DNA from: Haloactinomyces albus
GTDB lineage: Bacteria > Actinomycetota > Actinomycetes > Mycobacteriales > Pseudonocardiaceae
NCBI RefSeq assembly: GCF_031458135.1
Contig: NZ_JAVDXW010000001.1
Coordinates: 1,798,001 to 1,862,000, forward strand
Length of the DNA: 64,000 bases
Reading direction: 5' to 3'
Part shown: piece after piece, positions 1-8,062 of the stretch
How the letters are laid out: each line of letters begins with the position of its first letter
Position numbering within the stretch: position 1 is the stretch's first letter
Program-made: the position numbers and the translations under genes
Notes under the pieces: generated by a model
Told to the model about the DNA's origin: nothing
The model's input: only the letters and a program-made list of their open reading frames with translations
The model's database searches: none

Positions 1-685
1 ACAGCACCAGGATCGTCTGCATGCCGGACTCCAGTCCCGACCGCACGTCGGTGTCCATCCGATCACCGATCATGAGCGTGTTCTCGGAGTGCTCCCCCAA
101 TGCGCGCAGCGCCGAGCGCATCATCAGCGGGTTCGGTTTGCCGATGTAGTAGGGCGCACATCCGGTGACCCGTTCGATGAGTGCGGCGACCGCACCGGTG
201 GCGGGCAACGTGCCCTGGGGGCTCGGTCCCTTCTCATCGGGATTGGTGGCGATGAACCGTGCCCCTCCCTCGACCAGCCGGATCGCCTTGGTGATCGCCT
301 CGAAACTGTAGGTCCGGGTCTCGCCCAGCACCACGTAATCCGGGTCGCTGTCGGTGAGCACATAGCCGATCCCGTGCAGGGCCGTGGTCAGCCCCGACTC
401 GCCGACGACATATGCCGACCCCCCGGGTCGTTGATTCTCCAGGAAACGAGCCGTGGCCAGCGCCGAGGTCCAGATCGCCGACTCCGGGACGTCCAGCCCG
501 CTGCGCAACAACCGAGCCCGCAGGTCACGTTGGGTATAGATCGAATTGTTGGTGAAGACCATGAACGGCATGCCCTGCTCGCGCAGTTCGGCGAGGAACT
601 CGTCGGCACCGGGAACCATGACGTTCTCGTGCACGAGAACGCCGTCCATGTCCATCAGGTAGGTCCAGGAAGATAGCTCTGTCAC
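1..685 (-). CDS. HAD-superfamily phosphatase, NagD-like (3' end beyond window)
   Basis: A haloacid dehalogenase-type phosphatase, about 228 residues visible, cut by the left edge. Motif I is DMDGV near residue 12, with D12 and D14 as expected nucleophile and acid/base. VFTNNS fits motif II. GKPNP and MIGDRMDTD fit motifs III and IV with their Mg-binding aspartates. Spacing and the cap between motifs II and III suit the NagD/phosphoglycolate-phosphatase class; the substrate cannot be told from sequence. The start is GTG at 685, overlapping the modC stop as GTGA, with AGGAGG 12 nt upstream. This makes it the fifth gene of the molybdate operon by arrangement, although no role in molybdate metabolism is known for the family. 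Family call sure, function open. Confidence 0.88.
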   Translation of the reverse strand, partial: MTELSSWTYLMDMDGVLVHENVMVPGADEFLAELREQGMPFMVFTNNSIYTQRDLRARLLRSGLDVPESAIWTSALATARFLENQRPGGSAYVVGESGLTTALHGIGYVLTDSDPDYVVLGETRTYSFEAITKAIRLVEGGARFIATNPDEKGPSPQGTLPATGAVAALIERVTGCAPYYIGKPNPLMMRSALRALGEHSENTLMIGDRMDTDVRSGLESGMQTILVL

Positions 686-1788
686 GGCGACGATGATCCT
701 CCTGTCGCCGGGTGAATGGCCACCTCGGTGGCCTTGACAACGAAGAACACCTCATCACCGATGGTCAGCCCGAGATCGGCCACGGCGGCCGGGGTGATGT
801 CGGCCGCCAGCACGAGGTCCTCTCCCGTGGTACGGGTCGCGGCTCGCAGCCGGACCACATCGCCACGCGGTTCGATACCGGCCAACCGCACCCGTACGGC
901 ATTGCGCGGGCTGCCGTCCGGGCGCTCGCGATGGACCGCGACGGTGGACGGGGCGAACACCGCGGCAGCGGGCTCGTCCTGCACGACCGGCTCGGCGACC
1001 CGTCCGTTGATCCGGACCGCACCGCTCGTGAGTCCCCCCGCGTCCGCGATACCGGTGACCAGGTTGAGCCCCGCGAGGTGCGCGGTGAACGCCGCCTTCG
1101 GTCTGGCCAGCACGTCCCGCGTCGGTCCCCGCTCCACGATCCGGCCCGCGGAGAGCACGAGGACCCGATCGGCCAGCACCACCGCATCGAGCACGTCATG
1201 GGTCACCAGGACAGTGGGCCGATCCTGGTCCCGCAGCACCCGGTGCAGCAGGCCACGCATCGCGGGCGCGGCGTCGACGTCGAGCGCGGCCAATGGCTCG
1301 TCGAGCAGGAGCAGCTCGGGGTCTGCGGCCAGGGCTCTGGCCAGTGCGACCCGCTGCCCCTGTCCGCCGGAGAGCCGACCGGGCCGGTGCTCGGCGAGTT
1401 CGCCCGCGTCCACGTCGGACAACCATCGCGCGGCGAGCGCACGAGCGGCCTTCTTGCTCCTGCCCGCGGCCCTGGGACCGAAGGCGACGTTGTCCAATGC
1501 CGACAGGTGGGGAAACAGCAGGGCGTTCTGCGCGAGCAGACCGACACTCCGCCGGTGCGTCGGCACATCGACGCCACGCGCGGTGTCCAGCCATACCCGG
1601 TCGCCGAGCCCGATGTTTCCCTCGCGGGGGCGAGTCGAACCGGCCAGCGCGGACAGCAGCGTCGATTTCCCGGATCCGTTCGGCCCCAGCACGGCAACCA
1701 CATCCCCCGGCTCGACGGCGCATTCGGCGCTCAGCGTGAACGTGCCCCTGTCCACGGTTACCTCGGCCAGCAGTCGGTCATGACTCAC
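682..1788 (-). CDS. modC: Molybdate ABC transporter ATP-binding protein ModC
   Basis: ATPase subunit of the molybdate importer, 368 residues, on the cytoplasmic face of the membrane. Walker A is GPNGSGKS (35-42), the signature LSGGQ (139-143), Walker B LLLLDEP (159-165), followed by an H-loop VLVTHD. The last 110 or so residues form a TOBE/Mop-like regulatory domain, where ModC proteins can bind molybdate. The GTG start at 1788 overlaps the modB stop as GTGA; an in-frame ATG lies far upstream inside modB but is not credible. The preceding genes are modB and modA, so the operon encodes a whole importer. Tungstate cannot be excluded as a second substrate. Confidence 0.95.
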   Translation of the reverse strand: MSHDRLLAEVTVDRGTFTLSAECAVEPGDVVAVLGPNGSGKSTLLSALAGSTRPREGNIGLGDRVWLDTARGVDVPTHRRSVGLLAQNALLFPHLSALDNVAFGPRAAGRSKKAARALAARWLSDVDAGELAEHRPGRLSGGQGQRVALARALAADPELLLLDEPLAALDVDAAPAMRGLLHRVLRDQDRPTVLVTHDVLDAVVLADRVLVLSAGRIVERGPTRDVLARPKAAFTAHLAGLNLVTGIADAGGLTSGAVRINGRVAEPVVQDEPAAAVFAPSTVAVHRERPDGSPRNAVRVRLAGIEPRGDVVRLRAATRTTGEDLVLAADITPAAVADLGLTIGDEVFFVVKATEVAIHPATGGSSSP

Positions 1789-2639
1789 GCTCGGCCCTCC
1801 ACGGCTTTGGGCCTGGCGGCCACGATCACCAGCAGCGCGATCGCTATCAGCAGCAACGACATCGCCACTGCGGCATCCACATCGGACTGTGCCTGGGTGT
1901 AGATGGCCAGCGGCAGAGTCCGGGTGACGCCCTGCAGGCTGCCCGCGAACGTGATCGTCGCCCCGAACTCGCCGAGGGCCCGCGCGAACGTCAGCACCAG
2001 ACTCGATCCCAGTCCGGGAAGCAGCAACGGCACGGTGATCCGGCGGAAGGTCAACCACGGTCCGGCGCCGAGCGTGGCCGCGATGCGCTCGTAGTGCGCC
2101 CCCGAGGTGCGCAGGGTCCCCTCCAGACCGACCACGAGAAACGGCATCGCCACGAACGTCTGCGCCAGCACCACCGCCGTGGTCGTGTACGGGATCGTCA
2201 CACCGGCCGATTCGAGCAGGTCACCGAACGGTCCCGTGCGGCCGAGCAGGTACAGCAGGGCAAGTCCACCCACAACCGGCGGCAGCACCAGCGGCAGTAG
2301 CACCAGCGCACGCAGAACCCGCAGACCGGGCAGCTTCGACCGCGCCAGGACCACGGCCAGCGGACCACCCAACAGCAGGGACAGCGCCGTCGAGGCCAAC
2401 GCCGTCTGCAGCGAGAGTTTCAGCGCGGCCAGCGCGGCCGGGCTGGTCAGCAGCGCGGGAAGGCGAGTGGGGTCGATGCGTCCCAGTAGCCCCAGCACCG
2501 GCAGTACGATCAGCGCCAGCGCACATCCGGCAGGCAACCACAGCGGTGCGGGAACGGCACCGGCGAGTGGTTGCGCGGAGAACCGACGCGCCGGTTTCCG
2601 GCGCAACCACGGCATCGCCGCCCCATCGTCACGGCTCAC
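1785..2639 (-). CDS. modB: Molybdate ABC transporter permease ModB
   Basis: Membrane channel of the molybdate importer, 284 residues. After a basic N-terminal tail there are about six hydrophobic segments. The permease EAA-like loop sits near GAHYERIAATLGAGPWLTFR, and the segment ALGEFGATITFAGS is typical of ModB/CysT-type permeases. The GTG start at 2639 overlaps the modA stop as GTGA, and its own stop overlaps the modC start in the same way, so translation of the three genes is probably coupled. The neighbours fix the substrate as molybdate (or tungstate); the protein alone would only say oxyanion permease. Confidence 0.94.
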   Translation of the reverse strand: MSRDDGAAMPWLRRKPARRFSAQPLAGAVPAPLWLPAGCALALIVLPVLGLLGRIDPTRLPALLTSPAALAALKLSLQTALASTALSLLLGGPLAVVLARSKLPGLRVLRALVLLPLVLPPVVGGLALLYLLGRTGPFGDLLESAGVTIPYTTTAVVLAQTFVAMPFLVVGLEGTLRTSGAHYERIAATLGAGPWLTFRRITVPLLLPGLGSSLVLTFARALGEFGATITFAGSLQGVTRTLPLAIYTQAQSDVDAAVAMSLLLIAIALLVIVAARPKAVEGRA

Positions 2640-3415
2640 GGTGTCCCGAACCCGTACTTCTCGAGGATCCTGTTGCCGACCGGGCCGCGAACGAACTCGA
2701 GGAACTCGGCTGCGAGTCGCGGGTGCCGCGCGGTCTCGAGCTTCGCGATCGGGTAGGTGTTGATCGCCTGCTCGGCGGCGGGAAAGCCGATCGACCGGAC
2801 CTTGTCACCGGCCGAGTGTGCATCGGTCACGTAGACCAGCCCCGCATCCGCCTCACCGGCGACGACTTTGTGCAGCACGTCCTTGACGTCGCTCTCCTCG
2901 CTGACCGGGTCGAGCCGCACGCCGGTTTCGCGCTGTACCTGCACGGCGGCAGCCCCGCAGGGCACCTGTGGTGCGCACACCACCACAGCCTGGTTCGGCC
3001 GGGCCAGGTCCGCGAACGAGGTGATGCCCGCGGGGTTGCCGGGCGGTACGACGATCGTCAACCGGTTCGTCGCGAAGGTCCGTGACCTGCCGTCGACCAC
3101 GCCCGCGCGAACCACGTCCTGCATCGTCTCGGTGTTGGCCGAGGCGTAGACACCGGCCCGGCGCCCCTGCCTGAGCTGCTCGGCCAGCAGCGAGGATCCC
3201 TGAAAGTCGAAGCGGATCCGCACATCGGGATGTTCGTCGTGGAAACGGTCACGTACCTCTCCGAAGGATTCGGTCAGCGAGGCGGCGGCGAGCACGGTCA
3301 TCGTCTGTTTGCGCTGCGCGCCCGCACTGCATCCGGTCAGCACGGCGAGCAGGGCCGTCACCACGGCGATCGTGGTTGCCGCGGTGGTCGTTCGTGTCCT
3401 TGCGCCCGCGATCAC
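2636..3415 (-). CDS. modA: Molybdate-binding lipoprotein ModA
   Basis: Extracytoplasmic molybdate-binding protein, 259 residues. The N-terminus has basic residues, a hydrophobic stretch and the lipobox LTGC with the acceptor cysteine at about residue 29, so it should be anchored in the outer leaflet. TVLAAASLTESF begins the mature fold; AAASLT is the ModA signature that contributes serine to the oxyanion site. The start is GTG at 3415, overlapping the stop of the HTH-Mop gene as GTGA; an upstream reading in the same frame runs through that gene and is not real. It feeds ModB and ModC, encoded next. Confidence 0.94.
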   Translation of the reverse strand: MIAGARTRTTTAATTIAVVTALLAVLTGCSAGAQRKQTMTVLAAASLTESFGEVRDRFHDEHPDVRIRFDFQGSSLLAEQLRQGRRAGVYASANTETMQDVVRAGVVDGRSRTFATNRLTIVVPPGNPAGITSFADLARPNQAVVVCAPQVPCGAAAVQVQRETGVRLDPVSEESDVKDVLHKVVAGEADAGLVYVTDAHSAGDKVRSIGFPAAEQAINTYPIAKLETARHPRLAAEFLEFVRGPVGNRILEKYGFGTP

Positions 3416-3816
3416 GGCCGTTCTCCCGGCGTCTCCACCACGACTGCCGTGGACTTGACCACGGCCACCGCCAGCACTCCGGGCCGTAGTCCCAGCTCCT
3501 CGACCGCCTCGGTACTCATCAGCGACACCACCCGGTGCGGCCCGCACTGCAGCTCGACCTGTGCCATCACCCGGTCCGAGACCACCTCGGTGACCAGGCC
3601 GACAAAGCGGTTTCGGGCGGAACGCCCGACGCCGGAGGGATCCGGGGTCGACTTGGCCTGCGAACGTGCGAACGCCGCGAGTTGTGACCCCTCCACGACG
3701 AGACGGCCGGAGGGGTCCCGTTCGGCGGGCAATTGCTCCGCATCCACCCACCGGCGAACGGTGTCGTCGCTGACCCCGAACAGCTCGGCGGCCTCGGAAA
3801 CCCGGTATTGCGGCAT
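3412..3816 (-). CDS. HTH-Mop (molbindin) protein, likely molybdate-responsive regulator
   Basis: 134 residues in two parts. Residues 1-50 are a MerR/excisionase-type winged helix-turn-helix (VSEAAELFGVSDDTVRRWV). Residues 65-130 are a single Mop/TOBE domain (SARNRFVGLVTEV to VVKSTAVVVE) of the kind that binds molybdate in molbindins and in ModE. A DNA-binding head plus one molybdate-binding tail is the expected build of a molybdate sensor, although it differs from classic ModE, which has a LysR-like head and two Mop domains. As first gene of the mod operon it may repress its own promoter; that is inference. The start ATG at 3816 is 7 nt after a TAGCAT box, so the mRNA is probably leaderless. 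Its stop overlaps modA as GTGA. Confidence 0.88.
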   Translation of the reverse strand: MPQYRVSEAAELFGVSDDTVRRWVDAEQLPAERDPSGRLVVEGSQLAAFARSQAKSTPDPSGVGRSARNRFVGLVTEVVSDRVMAQVELQCGPHRVVSLMSTEAVEELGLRPGVLAVAVVKSTAVVVETPGERP

Positions 3817-3823
3817 GCGAGCG

Positions 3824-3829
3824 ATGCTA
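3824..3829 (-). promoter_or_regulatory. -10 box of the mod operon, leaderless
   Basis: TAGCAT on the minus strand is followed by 7 nt and then the ATG of the HTH-Mop gene. That spacing puts the transcription start on or next to the start codon, so no ribosome binding site is expected, and none is seen. No good -35 hexamer is visible. The -10 box of moaA lies about 160 bp away on the opposite strand. Confidence 0.55.
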
Positions 3830-3989
3830 GTTCCGCATCTGCGGGTAAATCCACCCCTTTATCGACGCAGAGGCGGATCAACGTGGATTTCGTGGATTCC
3901 TCCCAGCACCCCTTCCGCCGGGACGGATCGATTCGGCGGCACAGCACGAAAACCCCACTGCAGGATCGAATTTCGTCGGCGCACCCGGT

Positions 3990-3995
3990 TAGGCT
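3990..3995 (+). promoter_or_regulatory. -10 box of moaA, leaderless
   Basis: TAGGCT is followed by 6 nt and the GTG start codon of moaA. No Shine-Dalgarno sequence precedes the start, which supports a leaderless transcript. It follows that no Moco riboswitch can precede moaA here. Confidence 0.55.
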
Positions 3996-4001
3996 CGGGG
4001 T

Positions 4002-5060
4002 GTGAGTGCCGTGGACCTGGGAATTCCGGTCGCCCGCGAGACGACCGACGCATCCGCACGCCCGGATACGCCGTACCTGGTGGACCGCTTCGGACGCGTC
4101 GCCACCGACCTGCGGGTCTCCCTGATCGACAAATGCAATCTCCGCTGTACCTACTGCATGCCCGCCGAGGGCCTGCCGTGGTTGAAGCGGAACGAACTGC
4201 TCGATACCGACGAGATGATCCGGCTGATCCGGCTCGCGGTCGAAACTCTCGGGGTGACCACGGTCCGGTTCACCGGCGGTGAACCTCTCCTGCGTCAGGA
4301 CCTGGTGGACATCATCGCGGCCACCACGGCGTTGCCCGGCCGACCACGAACGTCGTTGACCACCAATGGCATCAACCTGGGCCAATACGCCGACCAGCTC
4401 GTGCAGGCCGGTCTCGACCGGGTCAACGTGTCGCTGGATACGCTCGACCGCGAGACCTTCCGGGAACTCACGCGGCGCGACCGGCTGGATGACGTGCTGG
4501 CCGGACTCGAAGCGGCGAAATCCATGGGGCTGGAACCCGTCAAGGTCAATGCGGTGCTCATGCGCGACGTCAACGAGCACGAAACCCGGGACCTCCTGCA
4601 TTTCTGCCTGGACAAGGGATACCAGCTCCGCTTCATCGAGCAGATGCCCCTGGATCCGCAGCACGCATGGGACCGCGACCGGATGATCACTGCGGACGAG
4701 ATCCTGGAGCGGCTTCAGGCGGAGTTCGCTCTCACCGCCCACTCCGCCGACCGTGGTTCGGCCCCGGCCGAGCGCTGGCTCGTCGACGGCGGTCCGGGCA
4801 CGGTCGGCGTGATCGGGTCGGTGACCCGCCCGTTCTGCGCGGACTGCGATCGCACCAGGCTCACCGCCGACGGCCAGCTCCGCTCGTGCCTGTTCTCGCA
4901 AACCGAGACCGACCTGCGTGAGCCGCTGCGCACCGGTGCCGGGGACGACGAACTCGCCCGCCTGTGGCGGGAGACCATGTGGGCCAAGGCGGCCGGGCAC
5001 GGCATGGACAGTGCAGGGTTCGCCCAGCCGTCCCGGCCGATGAGCGCGATCGGGGGGTAG
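4002..5060 (+). CDS. moaA: GTP 3',8-cyclase MoaA (radical SAM)
   Basis: First enzyme of molybdenum cofactor synthesis: a radical SAM enzyme that turns GTP into 3',8-cyclo-7,8-dihydro-GTP, the substrate of MoaC. 352 residues. The N-terminal cluster motif CNLRCTYC gives C45, C49 and C52, followed by the SAM-binding FTGGEP. The C-terminal second 4Fe-4S cluster uses FCADCDRTRL and a later RSCLF cysteine. The protein ends in GG, the C-terminal tail needed for activity in MoaA. The GTG start at 4002 is chosen because TAGGCT lies 6 nt upstream and the conserved fold follows at once. moaD follows after 2 nt. Confidence 0.97.
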   Translation: MSAVDLGIPVARETTDASARPDTPYLVDRFGRVATDLRVSLIDKCNLRCTYCMPAEGLPWLKRNELLDTDEMIRLIRLAVETLGVTTVRFTGGEPLLRQDLVDIIAATTALPGRPRTSLTTNGINLGQYADQLVQAGLDRVNVSLDTLDRETFRELTRRDRLDDVLAGLEAAKSMGLEPVKVNAVLMRDVNEHETRDLLHFCLDKGYQLRFIEQMPLDPQHAWDRDRMITADEILERLQAEFALTAHSADRGSAPAERWLVDGGPGTVGVIGSVTRPFCADCDRTRLTADGQLRSCLFSQTETDLREPLRTGAGDDELARLWRETMWAKAAGHGMDSAGFAQPSRPMSAIGG

Positions 5061-5062
5061 GA

Positions 5063-5428
5063 ATGGCAGTACGGTCACCGCAGCCGGAGCCGGCACCGGC
5101 GGAATCGGCACCGGCGGAATCGCTTTCTCCCGGAACGGCTGCCGCGTCCGTTCTCGGCGTCCGTGTGCGGTACTTCGCGGGAGCGCGCGCTGCCGCAGGC
5201 GTCTCCGAGGAGACGGTCCGAGTGACACGGCAGGAGGCAACCGCCGGTACTACCGCGGTCAGTGTCGCCGACGTCCTCGATGCGGTGCTCGCCCTGCACG
5301 GCGATGCCTTGGCACGGGTGATCGCGGCATCCGGTTTCCTGCTGGACGGTATCGCCGTGCGCGATCGGAGCACCGAGGTCACCGAGGGCGCGCAGTTGGA
5401 CGTTCTCCCGCCGTTCGCGGGCGGCTGA
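5063..5428 (+). CDS. moaD: Molybdopterin synthase small subunit MoaD, with N-terminal extension
   Basis: Sulfur carrier of molybdopterin synthase, 121 residues. The ubiquitin-like fold begins near GVRVRYFAGARAAAGV (about residue 30) and ends in LPPFAGG; the terminal diglycine is adenylated and thiocarboxylated, then passes sulfur to cyclic pyranopterin bound by MoaE. About 30 residues before the fold are proline-, glutamate- and serine-rich and contain a perfect 15-bp tandem duplication encoding APAES twice; ordinary MoaD proteins are about 80 residues. The ATG at 5063 is 2 nt after the moaA stop and has GGGG upstream. A shorter start inside the fold is possible but has no better signal. Confidence 0.92.
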   Translation: MAVRSPQPEPAPAESAPAESLSPGTAAASVLGVRVRYFAGARAAAGVSEETVRVTRQEATAGTTAVSVADVLDAVLALHGDALARVIAASGFLLDGIAVRDRSTEVTEGAQLDVLPPFAGG

Positions 5429-5989
5429 ACGGCTTCATCCTCATCTCGACACGAGGTCCTTTCCTTCCACGCGCGTGCGCGCGTGCGGCTGTGCGCGTAC
5501 GCGTGAGTACCGTGTCTCCGCTTCCTTTCCGGCCGTTGCGTCGGCGTGTCGGACGCACTCGTTCGAGTGATTTTCGCCAGGCGTCGATGATCTCTCTCAA
5601 GATCCGGGTGGACCGGGGTTAACCCGATCAATCTACCTTTCTCCAGTGGATCTCGTACCGTGACACACAGCGTCCATACAGTTTCGACACGTCACGATCG
5701 CAGCGGTCGCCTCGCAGGCACGAATATGGCAAATCTGGCGTAACACCTCTTTCCTCAGTCGGTTCTTACCTCATCGGACGAGTGAGCCATGCCTCACTGA
5801 CCGTGATCGATATCGACCCGGAAACGAGTTGATAACGGCTCTCTGAGCAGTAAAAACACCCCAGATCGAACACCCGGTCCCCGGTGTTACTGTGATCAGA
5901 GTCACTGTCACTGCGATTTCCGTTCCCGTTCATGATTACGTACTGTCCTCCTCGGTCGGCCCCGAACCGACCAGCAAGGAGTTCCGGAA
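5429..5989. other. Long promoter and leader region before rpf
   Basis: No gene is seen between moaD and the rpf riboswitch. The stretch is richer in A and T than its surroundings. It holds an alternating purine-pyrimidine run of CG and TG steps near 5469-5505, a small hairpin (AACACC/GGTGTT) near 5873-5890 and a CRP-like site at 5891. No terminator with a clear stem and T-run follows moaD. Confidence 0.5.
5891..5906 (+). promoter_or_regulatory. CRP/GlxR-like operator upstream of rpf
   Basis: TGTGA-N6-TCACT agrees with the CRP/GlxR consensus TGTGA-N6-TCACA at nine of ten positions. It lies about 100 bp before the predicted riboswitch and 290 bp before the rpf start. In mycobacteria and corynebacteria, rpf genes are known targets of CRP-family regulators, which supports the call. 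Whether it activates or represses is not visible. Confidence 0.5.
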
Positions 5990-6172
5990 GTCCGCAGCGC
6001 CGAGCCCTGTCCGGCGGGCTTCCCACCCCCGAACGAAAACAAGACCGGACAGGGGCGGGGGAACCACCACCGGGCGCCCCGACGCCCTAGGGGTGAAGCC
6101 GGCTCGCCGAGCCGGCCGGGCTTGTCAGCCGACAGTCCGAACCCGACAGCTAACTTCGCAGGCGCGGTAGGA
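5990..6172 (+). promoter_or_regulatory. ydaO-type c-di-AMP riboswitch
   Basis: The stretch carries the conserved blocks of the ydaO/yuaA class in order: an opening GTCCGCAGCGCCGA segment, GGGGGAACC at about 6056-6064, GGGGTGAAGCCGG at about 6090-6102, a GC-rich hairpin, and GAACCCGACAGCTAACTTCG ending near 6160. GACAGCTAAC is the most recognisable piece. This class binds c-di-AMP and normally switches expression off; it is well known upstream of rpfA-type genes in actinomycetes. It ends about 15 nt before the rpf ATG, so it probably hides or exposes the ribosome binding site. The boundaries are estimates from conserved blocks, not a folded model. Confidence 0.85.
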
Positions 6173-6181
6173 GAGAGGGAC

Positions 6182-6847
6182 ATGGCTCGCTATAAAGGCA
6201 AGCATCGTAAGCAGTCCAATGCCGCCCGCAACGCCGCCCGTGTCGCCGTCGCGGGAGCCGTGGTCGCCAGCCCCCTCGCGGTCGCTGCCCCCGCCAGCGC
6301 CGCCGACTGGGATGAACTGGCCCAGTGTGAGAGCAGCGGCGACTGGCACATCAACACCGGTAACGGTTTCTACGGCGGACTGCAGTTCACCGCCTCCACC
6401 TGGTCCGCCTTCGGCGGTGACCAGTACGCCGCCAACGCTCACCAGGCCACTCGTGAGCAGCAGATCGCGGTCGCCAAGAAGGTGCTGGAAACCCAGGGGC
6501 CGGGTGCCTGGCCCGCCTGCACCGCCAAGACCAACTGGGTCAACGGCAGTACCTCGGGCAGTGCCAGTGCCTCGGGCAGTGCCGAGACCTCGGACAGTGC
6601 CGAGACCTCGGACAGTGCCGAGGCTTCCTCGGAGCAGAGCTCCGGTTCCGCGGAGAGCTCCGTCGGCGTGAAGAGCTCCAGCAGTGTGCAGTCCAACGGG
6701 GCGGACTACACCGTCCAGTCGGGCGACACCCTGAGCAAGATCGGCCAGCGGTTCGGCGTGAACTACCAGGACATCTACCAGCGCAACACCGATATCCTGA
6801 ACAACCCGAACCTCATCTTCCCCGGCCAGCAGCTCGACATCCAGTGA
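6182..6847 (+). CDS. rpfA: Resuscitation-promoting factor (RpfA-like, with LysM)
   Basis: Secreted muralytic enzyme that cleaves peptidoglycan and helps dormant cells and spores resume growth. 221 residues. A signal peptide ends near ASA|AD (residue 40). The Rpf catalytic domain runs from about 41 to 120, with the catalytic glutamate in CESSGDW (E50) and the typical [10 protein letters not shown] and STW motifs; a pair of cysteines could form the usual disulfide. A low-complexity Ser/Gly/Glu linker contains a repeated 18-bp unit encoding TSDSAE. A LysM domain (about 174-221) binds peptidoglycan. The ATG at 6182 has GGAGAGAGG upstream. Control by c-di-AMP and a CRP-like protein is likely from the upstream elements. 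Confidence 0.95.
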   Translation: MARYKGKHRKQSNAARNAARVAVAGAVVASPLAVAAPASAADWDELAQCESSGDWHINTGNGFYGGLQFTASTWSAFGGDQYAANAHQATREQQIAVAKKVLETQGPGAWPACTAKTNWVNGSTSGSASASGSAETSDSAETSDSAEASSEQSSGSAESSVGVKSSSSVQSNGADYTVQSGDTLSKIGQRFGVNYQDIYQRNTDILNNPNLIFPGQQLDIQ

Positions 6848-6930
6848 ACTCCTCGAGCTGTTGATCGGTCGGTGAGTCCGGCCGGGCGTTCGAGATCCTC
6901 GCGATCGAGCGAACCGGCCGCATGAGACCC

Positions 6931-6965
6931 GGGGCCCTGCCGCCTTCCCCCAGCGGTGGGGCCCC
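6931..6965 (+). terminator. Hairpin after rpf
   Basis: GGGGCC at 6931 pairs with GGCCCC ending at 6965, with GCCGC/GCGG pairing inside, giving a strong GC stem about 90 nt after the rpf stop. There is no long T-run after it on the plus strand. It also lies 86 nt downstream of the convergent mogA-moaE gene, so it may serve both. Confidence 0.5.
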
Positions 6966-7051
6966 GTTCCATTTCCACATGCGACAGTCGAAGCCGAGGC
7001 GACGGTTCAGCAACCGCCCACGCAGGCCTTCGAAGTCCGCCGACGATTGCC

Positions 7052-8062
7052 TCACGGGCAGTTGACCCACTCTTCGGTGTTGTCCTCGAAAACCTGCCGC
7101 TTCCAGATCGGCAACTGCCGTTTGACCTCGTCCACCAATTCCGAGCAGGTGTCGAAGGCCTGCTTGCGATGATCGGCTGCCACAGCGCAGGCAAGCGCCA
7201 CATCACCGATTCCCAGTTCCCCGATGCGGTGTTCCACCGCGATGGCGCGGACACCCGCACACCGGGACGCGATCTGCTCGGCGACCGTGGTGATCACGTC
7301 CGGCGCGCTGGGATGCCCCACGTATTCGAGTTCCCGAACGCCACGCCCGCCATCGTGGTCACGCACCACTCCGCCGAAGGTGACCACGGCACCGGCAGCG
7401 CGATGCTCCACCAGGCGCGCCAGCTCGTCGACATCGAGCGATTCCTGCGTGACCTCGGCGCGCAACACCTCGGCCGCTGTGTCGCCCTCTCCGCTCGGTG
7501 CCACGGTGTGGCCGTGTCCTCGGCCGCCTTGACCGCCCGAACCCTCGTCTCCCGCGTCCTGTCCGGCGCGGGCGTGCCCCGAACGGACATGGTCGCCACC
7601 GTGCACCTGATCCACCGCATGGTCGAGAACGCCATCGAGAACACCGAGGCCATCACGCACCCCGCCCTGCGAGCCGGGCAGGTTGACGATCAGCGTGCTG
7701 CCGCCGACACCGGCGATCCCCCTCGAAAGCACGGAAGTGGGAACCTCCGGCAACCCGGCGCTGCGCACGGCGTCGGCCAGGCCCGGGATCGGATAGTCGA
7801 GCACCTCGGCGGTGACGTCGGGAGTCCGGTCGGTCGGGCTGATTCCCGTGCCGCCGGTCGTGATGACCACGTGCACACCGTCCGCAACGGCACGCCGCAG
7901 CGCTTGCCCGACCGGCTCCCCGTCCGGAAGCACCTCGGGATCGGGCACCTCGTAACCACGCTCACGGAGCCACTCGACGATGGCGGGACCGGTCCGATCC
8001 TCGTACACACCGGCGGCCGCCCGGTTCGATGCCGCCACCACACGGGCGGTGCGTGCGGTCAT
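7052..8062 (-). CDS. MogA-MoaE fusion (molybdopterin adenylyltransferase / molybdopterin synthase large subunit)
   Basis: One 336-residue protein joining two cofactor enzymes. Residues 1 to about 160 are a MogA/MoaB domain: VVITTGGTGISPTDRTPD is the GTGG-type nucleotide/pterin site that activates molybdopterin with ATP. A glycine- and histidine-rich linker of about 35 residues follows. Residues about 195-336 are MoaE, the large subunit of molybdopterin synthase, with VTFGGVVRDHDGG, the DHRKQAF helix and the C-terminal lysines of KRQLPIWKRQ. MoaE pairs with MoaD. The ATG at 8062 overlaps the moaC stop as ATGA. In Mycobacterium the two are adjacent separate genes in this order, so the fusion is a local merger. 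The fused partners act before and after the dithiolene step. Confidence 0.94.
   Translation of the reverse strand: MTARTARVVAASNRAAAGVYEDRTGPAIVEWLRERGYEVPDPEVLPDGEPVGQALRRAVADGVHVVITTGGTGISPTDRTPDVTAEVLDYPIPGLADAVRSAGLPEVPTSVLSRGIAGVGGSTLIVNLPGSQGGVRDGLGVLDGVLDHAVDQVHGGDHVRSGHARAGQDAGDEGSGGQGGRGHGHTVAPSGEGDTAAEVLRAEVTQESLDVDELARLVEHRAAGAVVTFGGVVRDHDGGRGVRELEYVGHPSAPDVITTVAEQIASRCAGVRAIAVEHRIGELGIGDVALACAVAADHRKQAFDTCSELVDEVKRQLPIWKRQVFEDNTEEWVNCP

Noticed and set aside
712..1902. Long plus-strand reading frame over modC and modB
   Set aside because: Antisense to well-supported mod genes; composition is that of a shadow frame in high-GC DNA, and it has no recognisable domain.
4002..4010. Moco riboswitch before moaA
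   Set aside because: The -10 box is 6 nt before the start codon, leaving no leader for an aptamer.
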